The notes under the pieces are model-generated. The model searched no databases. It was not told the DNA's origin and saw only the letters and a list, made by a program, of their open reading frames with translations. A stretch of 53,677 nucleotides of DNA from Amycolatopsis thailandensis (GTDB lineage: Bacteria; Actinomycetota; Actinomycetes; Mycobacteriales; Pseudonocardiaceae): the NCBI RefSeq assembly GCF_002234405.1, contig NZ_NMQT01000004.1, forward strand, positions 1-53,677, in the 5' to 3' direction. Below, in pieces: positions 50,464-53,677 of this stretch (its first letter is position 1; the number at the start of each line of letters is the position of its first letter). Position numbers and translations under genes: made by a program.

Positions 50464-51678
50464 TCAGAATGGTGGTGGTTCGTCGTCCGGGGGCGTTGTC
50501 GGGCGGGGTTCGTGCAGAGGAGGCGGTTCGCTGGTGTGGCGCTGCCCGGTCGGGGTGGTGACGGTCAACGCCCCGTCGGGCGCGAGGTGATAGATCCAGC
50601 CGGGTTCGTCCTTCAGCCGATGATCACGGCGGCACAACGCGGCGAGGTCGGCGGCGCTGGTGTGACCACCGAACTGCCAGGGCACGGAATGGTCGAGATC
50701 GCAGGCCTGCGCGACACGGTGGCAACCGGGTCTTCGGCATTCCCGGTCCCGCACCCGCACGAACTCGCCGAGACCGGCGGTCGGCCGGTACCGCTCCCGG
50801 CCCAGATCCAGCACCTGCCCGGACAACGGATCCGTGATGATCCGCCGCAACACCGTATCCGCCCCGGTAGCGATCTCCCGCGCCAGCGACGCCGGAATAT
50901 CCCCATGCCCCGCCAACTCCGCCGGATCCTCGTTCAGACCGAGATAGGTGGCCAAGTCCAGATAAAGGAACACCTCCGCCCGCTCCCCGGCACCGCCCTG
51001 CCCGCCCAGCAACAGATCCAACGCCACATCGGCACGCAACTGATCCAAAGTCCGCGTCTCACCACCAGCCCGTAACGCCCGCGCCTCCCGATCGATCCGC
51101 GTATACGCGGCAGCCACCTTCTCGACCGGGCCGTCCTCGACCTCGATCGACGCCACCCCGCTCTCACCTTGCCGCACCATCAGACGACGCCCGGCACGAC
51201 TGTGCTCGGTACGCCGCGCGGCCCCTTCCTTGTCCACCACCCCCGCCGCGTGACTCGCCGCTTTCCGGATCTGCTCGGTATTCCGGCCCTCCAGCCGATC
51301 CTCCAGCATCGCGTCCGCGGCGCGCGCGTCGTCGTCGGACAGCCACGCGGTCGCCGCGGCGACCTTCGCCGCGCCCGCGCCACTCACCAACCCCTGATCC
51401 ATCAACCCCAACGTGCGCGGCAGACGAGTCGTCAACGCCTCCGCCGTCGACACCAGCGCCGCCGCATGACCGTCCACAACAGACAGTGCGAATGCCACCT
51501 CCTGCACTACGCTCGAAGTACCACCACGATGGCGGGACAACCGCGCGATCGCGCGGAACCGGACTGCCTCCAGTCGCGCGATATCCGCCGACGCCTCCTG
51601 CGCGAGCAACACGCATTCCTCGTCGGTCAAAGTAGAGGAATCCTTGTATGAAGCCAAAAAGGCTCTAGAAGTGTCCAC
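50464..51678 (-). CDS. DUF222 / HNH endonuclease domain protein (13E12-type)
   Basis: The 404-residue product has an N-terminal DUF222 helical domain (to about residue 270; SGAGAAKVAAATAWLSDDDARAADAMLEDRL) and a C-terminal HNH nuclease domain, CRRPGCHRVAQACDLDHSVPWQFGGHTSAADLAALCRRDHRLKDEPGW, with both Cys pairs and the DHS/H residues present, so it may be active. This is the family of the repetitive REP13E12 genes of mycobacteria, which serve as phage-like integration sites there. The start is uncertain; the GTG at 51678 (MDTSRAFLASYKDSS) fits the family. Two shed copies of its 3' end follow downstream, and GCCGATTTTCGGC motifs lie on both sides. Confidence 0.85.
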   Translation of the reverse strand: MDTSRAFLASYKDSSTLTDEECVLLAQEASADIARLEAVRFRAIARLSRHRGGTSSVVQEVAFALSVVDGHAAALVSTAEALTTRLPRTLGLMDQGLVSGAGAAKVAAATAWLSDDDARAADAMLEDRLEGRNTEQIRKAASHAAGVVDKEGAARRTEHSRAGRRLMVRQGESGVASIEVEDGPVEKVAAAYTRIDREARALRAGGETRTLDQLRADVALDLLLGGQGGAGERAEVFLYLDLATYLGLNEDPAELAGHGDIPASLAREIATGADTVLRRIITDPLSGQVLDLGRERYRPTAGLGEFVRVRDRECRRPGCHRVAQACDLDHSVPWQFGGHTSAADLAALCRRDHRLKDEPGWIYHLAPDGALTVTTPTGQRHTSEPPPLHEPRPTTPPDDEPPPF

Positions 51679-51725
51679 GTGGAGAACCGTACAACCGGCC
51701 ACCGACAATTCCGGCCATGAAGACC

Positions 51726-51744
51726 GTCGCCGATTTTCGGCAAC
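51726..51744. repeat. GCCGATTTTCGGC motif upstream of the HNH gene
   Basis: GTCGCCGATTTTCGGCAAC matches the motif repeated seven times downstream of the gene (49709-50459). GCCGA and TCGGC can pair around TTT. A truncated TTCGGCGACA follows at 51751. The motif therefore flanks the gene on both sides. Confidence 0.6.
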
Positions 51745-51826
51745 GAATGGTTCGGCGACAGTGCCGACGAGTCGGAGCGAAGGGAAATCGCGGATCGGTC
51801 CTGGCGCGGTGAGAGGAAAGCGAAAT

Positions 51827-53125
51827 CTACTGCGTGGGAGGCGCCAACTCGACACGATTGCGGCCACCCTGCTTCGCCTGGTAGAGGGCGGTATCGGTGG
51901 CCACAAGCAGGTCGTCGACGCTCGTGATGTTGGCCGCCGGGTACAACGCCCCGCCGATCGACACCGTCAGGTCGGTCAGCACGGTGTCGCGATCGGGCAG
52001 CGCGACCGAGACCACCGCCACCTGGTGCCGGATCCGTTCGGCCACCTGGCGAAGCGTTTCTTCGCCGTGGATGTCCGGGATGACGATCGCGAATTCCTCG
52101 CCGCCCCACCGTCCGCAGACGTCCTGTTCGCGGATCTCGGCGCGCAGCGCGTCACCGACCGCCCGCAGGACGAGGTCGCCGTTGGGGTGACCGTAGGTGT
52201 CGTTGATCGTCTTGAAGTTGTCGAGATCGAGGAACAACACCCCGAGTTTGCGCCCGGCGCGTGTCCGGCCGAGGTGCTCTTCGGCCAGCTGACGCCAGCG
52301 GCGTTTCGTGACGAGCCCGGTGGTGGCGTCGGTGTGCGCGTCGCGCCGGTACTGCGTCAGCAGCAGCCCGCGGTGCAGCGCGACCAGCGCGATGACTACC
52401 CCGACCAGCACCAGCGGGTTGGCTTGGACGAGGACGACGGCGGTCACGAGGCCGAGGCCGAGCGCGCCAGCTTCGAGGATCTGGTCGCCGAAACCGGAGA
52501 ACAGCTCCCCGATCGACTTCGGGGGCGACGAGAGCGCGATCGCGATCATCACCAGCACGGTGTTGATCGCCCAGCGCAGGGCCGCGGCCACGATGATGAC
52601 GGCCAGATCGCCCAGCCCGGCGAGCAGTCCGGAGTCGGGCGGACCGGGGTAGTGCCGCAGGCCGAGGCTGAGGACGACGACGGCGGCCTGCGTGCCGCAC
52701 AGCACCGTCGCGGCGGAAAAGATCCACCGATGGGGGAGAACCGGCCGTTGGTGTGGCCAGATCCGCAGCCATGCGATGGTGTAGGTCATCACGACCATCG
52801 CGGCGGCGAGCACCGGCGGCAGCGCGATGACGGCGGCGACGCTCCAGACCGCCTTGGTGTCGACGTAGGCGACCGACGGTGCTCTGTCGTACTCCCGTTG
52901 GCGTTCGATCTGCCGGGTGCCCTCGATCGCGATGGCCGCGCACAGCGTCAAGACGCCGAAGCGGACCAGGTCGGTACCGGTCACCGGGACGAGCCAGGCC
53001 GTCGCGGCGGTCGAGAGGACCGCGATGAGATTCACGACCAGGACGTAGGAACGCACAGGTCGCGGCAGGCTCCACAGGTGCCAGGCCCCGAGCCTCCGCC
53101 GCGCGCCGCCGAGTCGTCCGTCCAC
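51827..53125 (-). CDS. Membrane diguanylate cyclase (GGDEF)
   Basis: The 432-residue protein has an N-terminal half of about seven hydrophobic segments (YVLVVNLIAVLSTAATAWLV, FGVLTLCAAIAIEG, and onward to LVLVGVVIALVAL near residue 265) and a C-terminal GGDEF domain (about residues 275-425). The signature is RWGGEEFAIVIPD, and the product-inhibition I-site RxxD is intact five residues before it (REQDVCGRWGGEEF). It should make cyclic di-GMP in response to a membrane-sensed signal and be feedback-inhibited. No EAL domain is attached. The GTG at 53125 follows GGAAGAGGG. It is divergent from the DNNW micro-genes. Confidence 0.92.
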   Translation of the reverse strand: MDGRLGGARRRLGAWHLWSLPRPVRSYVLVVNLIAVLSTAATAWLVPVTGTDLVRFGVLTLCAAIAIEGTRQIERQREYDRAPSVAYVDTKAVWSVAAVIALPPVLAAAMVVMTYTIAWLRIWPHQRPVLPHRWIFSAATVLCGTQAAVVVLSLGLRHYPGPPDSGLLAGLGDLAVIIVAAALRWAINTVLVMIAIALSSPPKSIGELFSGFGDQILEAGALGLGLVTAVVLVQANPLVLVGVVIALVALHRGLLLTQYRRDAHTDATTGLVTKRRWRQLAEEHLGRTRAGRKLGVLFLDLDNFKTINDTYGHPNGDLVLRAVGDALRAEIREQDVCGRWGGEEFAIVIPDIHGEETLRQVAERIRHQVAVVSVALPDRDTVLTDLTVSIGGALYPAANITSVDDLLVATDTALYQAKQGGRNRVELAPPTQ

Positions 53126-53254
53126 ACACCCTCTTCCGTCGGTGATCTACACCGTAATCGAACCGGGACTGCGACGACCGTCGTTGTCCGGACGATAAGA
53201 AGCGCGGCCTCGAATTCCCCCGGACAGCCCAACCGGAACGAGGGAGGTGCACCG

Positions 53255-53275
53255 ATGCAGGACAACAACTGGTGA
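53255..53275 (+). CDS. DNNW micro-gene 1 (MQDNNW)
   Basis: Six codons, ATG-CAG-GAC-AAC-AAC-TGG then TGA. The ribosome binding site GAGGGAGGTG ends 6 bp before the ATG. It encodes the same DNNW core found four times in the next two micro-genes, and the codons for it (GAC AAC AAC TGG) are identical. It is the first of three and the shortest. No known family; see findings. Confidence 0.6.
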   Translation: MQDNNW

Positions 53276-53318
53276 ATGTTTCGCCTGATACATCGCTATT
53301 TCGAGGGAGGTGAACGGC

Positions 53319-53366
53319 ATGCGGGACAACAACTGGACCACTCGGCGTGACAACAACTGGACGTGA
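53319..53366 (+). CDS. DNNW micro-gene 2 (MRDNNWTTRRDNNWT)
   Basis: Fifteen residues, ATG to TGA, preceded by GAGGGAGGTGA, which is fully complementary to the 16S rRNA 3' end over eight or nine bases. The peptide is two RDNNWT units separated by TR. The second micro-gene 48 bp downstream encodes the identical peptide with only synonymous codon differences. No signal peptide, and no known family. Confidence 0.7.
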   Translation: MRDNNWTTRRDNNWT

Positions 53367-53413
53367 GTGATCTCGCCCACGAGCGAGCGGCTTCGCGAAG
53401 GGAGGTGAAAGCG

Positions 53414-53461
53414 GTGCGTGACAACAACTGGACGACCCGTCGTGACAACAACTGGACGTGA
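53414..53461 (+). CDS. DNNW micro-gene 3 (MRDNNWTTRRDNNWT)
   Basis: Fifteen residues from GTG to TGA, preceded by AAGGGAGGTGAAAG. The peptide equals that of micro-gene 2. Codons differ at positions 2 (CGT for CGG), 7 (ACG for ACC), 8 (ACC for ACT) and 9 (CGT for CGG), all third-position and synonymous, and in the start codon. The TGA overlaps an ATG (GTGATGA) of a low-complexity frame that I do not believe. Confidence 0.7.
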   Translation: MRDNNWTTRRDNNWT

Positions 53462-53474
53462 TGAGCCGATCGAG

Positions 53475-53677
53475 TCAGGAACCATGCTCGCCAACGGGTG
53501 TCGTCCCGCCGGCTGGCCCCACGGGATCTTCGGGATCCTCCGGGCCGCGGCGGGACGACACCGCCCGTGACCAGCCCGCTCCGGCGACGAAGGCGACCAC
53601 GACGCCCGCCCCCGCGGCGACGGTGACCACGGTGGTCGGCGCGACGGCCTGGGCCAGCAGCCCGGCGGCCGCGATCC
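53475..53677 (-). CDS. C-terminus of a membrane protein, probably MFS transporter (partial)
   Basis: On the minus strand the frame enters from beyond the window and ends at 53475-53477 after 66 full codons. It reads IAAAGLLAQAVAPTTVVTVA, then AGAGVVVAFVAGAGW, followed by a polar tail rich in Pro, Asp and Gly (GPEDPEDPVGPAGG). One hydrophobic helix and such a tail fit the end of a major-facilitator exporter, but the family is not proven. It is convergent with the DNNW micro-genes and could be their export partner. Confidence 0.5.
   Translation of the reverse strand, partial: IAAAGLLAQAVAPTTVVTVAAGAGVVVAFVAGAGWSRAVSSRRGPEDPEDPVGPAGGTTPVGEHGS

Noticed and set aside
53255..53461. DNNW repeats as simple tandem DNA duplication without coding role
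   Set aside because: The differences between copies are confined to synonymous third positions and the start codon, and each copy keeps its own strong ribosome binding site, which DNA-level duplication alone does not predict.
53461..53677. Plus-strand frame starting ATG at the TGA of DNNW gene 3
   Set aside because: Low-complexity Pro/Thr/Ala/Ser sequence typical of an antisense shadow; the minus strand encodes a plausible membrane helix and C-terminus. Kept open since the window ends.
1..53677. tRNA, rRNA or integrase-associated attachment sites
   Set aside because: No tRNA-like cloverleaf with a GGTTCGAATC-type T arm, no rRNA sequence, and no integrase or transposase gene was seen.

Overview
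The window is a high-GC actinomycete chromosome segment. Very frequent GTG and TTG starts, strong G/C third-position bias, a DUF5313 protein, an AbiEi/DUF559-type orphan, a DUF222-HNH (13E12-type) gene, an aa3 oxidase subunit I and a fused eukaryote-like acyl-CoA carboxylase all fit the Pseudonocardiaceae, most likely Amycolatopsis or a close relative. That placement is inference from gene content; no 16S rRNA is present.

Layout. 1-2638: flavin reductase followed by a DrrAB-type ABC exporter with a tiny coupled ORF between ATPase and permease. 2666-7952: large AAA/TPR regulator (-), cytochrome P450 (+) and an AlkB-type dioxygenase (-). 8027-12085: a 43-residue cationic/hydrophobic protein divergent from a 1253-residue P-loop NTPase with about 18 helical repeats of 35 residues. 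12194-20766: hydrolase, secreted beta-sandwich protein, RluA-type pseudouridine synthase, AbiEi-like gene bracketed by two near-identical palindromes, DUF5313/OhrR-like divergent pair, DUF6292-like protein, type II thioesterase, LLM oxidoreductase and a DHA2 exporter. 20887-24146: DUF1015 protein, then LigC-type ligase overlapping a Prim-Pol gene, a short-patch DNA repair pair. 24236-32429: zinc-ribbon-like small protein, CobW GTPase, bacterial NO synthase with a flavodoxin, sialidase, two paralogous membrane proteins and a Crp/Fnr regulator. 32480-37975: MocR regulator/EamA pair with overlapping start codons, MFS exporter, and a YeiH/LysR pair. 38347-41452: decayed polyketide locus made of three remnants (short tail, KS-AT-DH synthase, glycosyltransferase tail). 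41533-49340: ctaD, a bifunctional-nuclease-domain protein and the fused carboxylase. 49341-51678: DUF222-HNH gene with two displaced copies of its own 3' end downstream. 51827-53677: diguanylate cyclase (-), three tandem micro-genes encoding DNNW peptides (+), and the end of an MFS-like protein (-).

The strongest candidate for an undescribed system is the run of micro-genes at 53255-53461. Each has a near-perfect Shine-Dalgarno sequence. They encode MQDNNW and, twice, MRDNNWTTRRDNNWT. The two 15-residue genes differ by four third-position changes, all synonymous, plus an ATG/GTG start swap. Other leads are the HNH tail repeats, the NTPase/43-residue divergent pair, and a class of intergenic palindromes whose arms are themselves palindromes (six copies), so that each can fold as one long hairpin or as two small hairpins with complementary loops.
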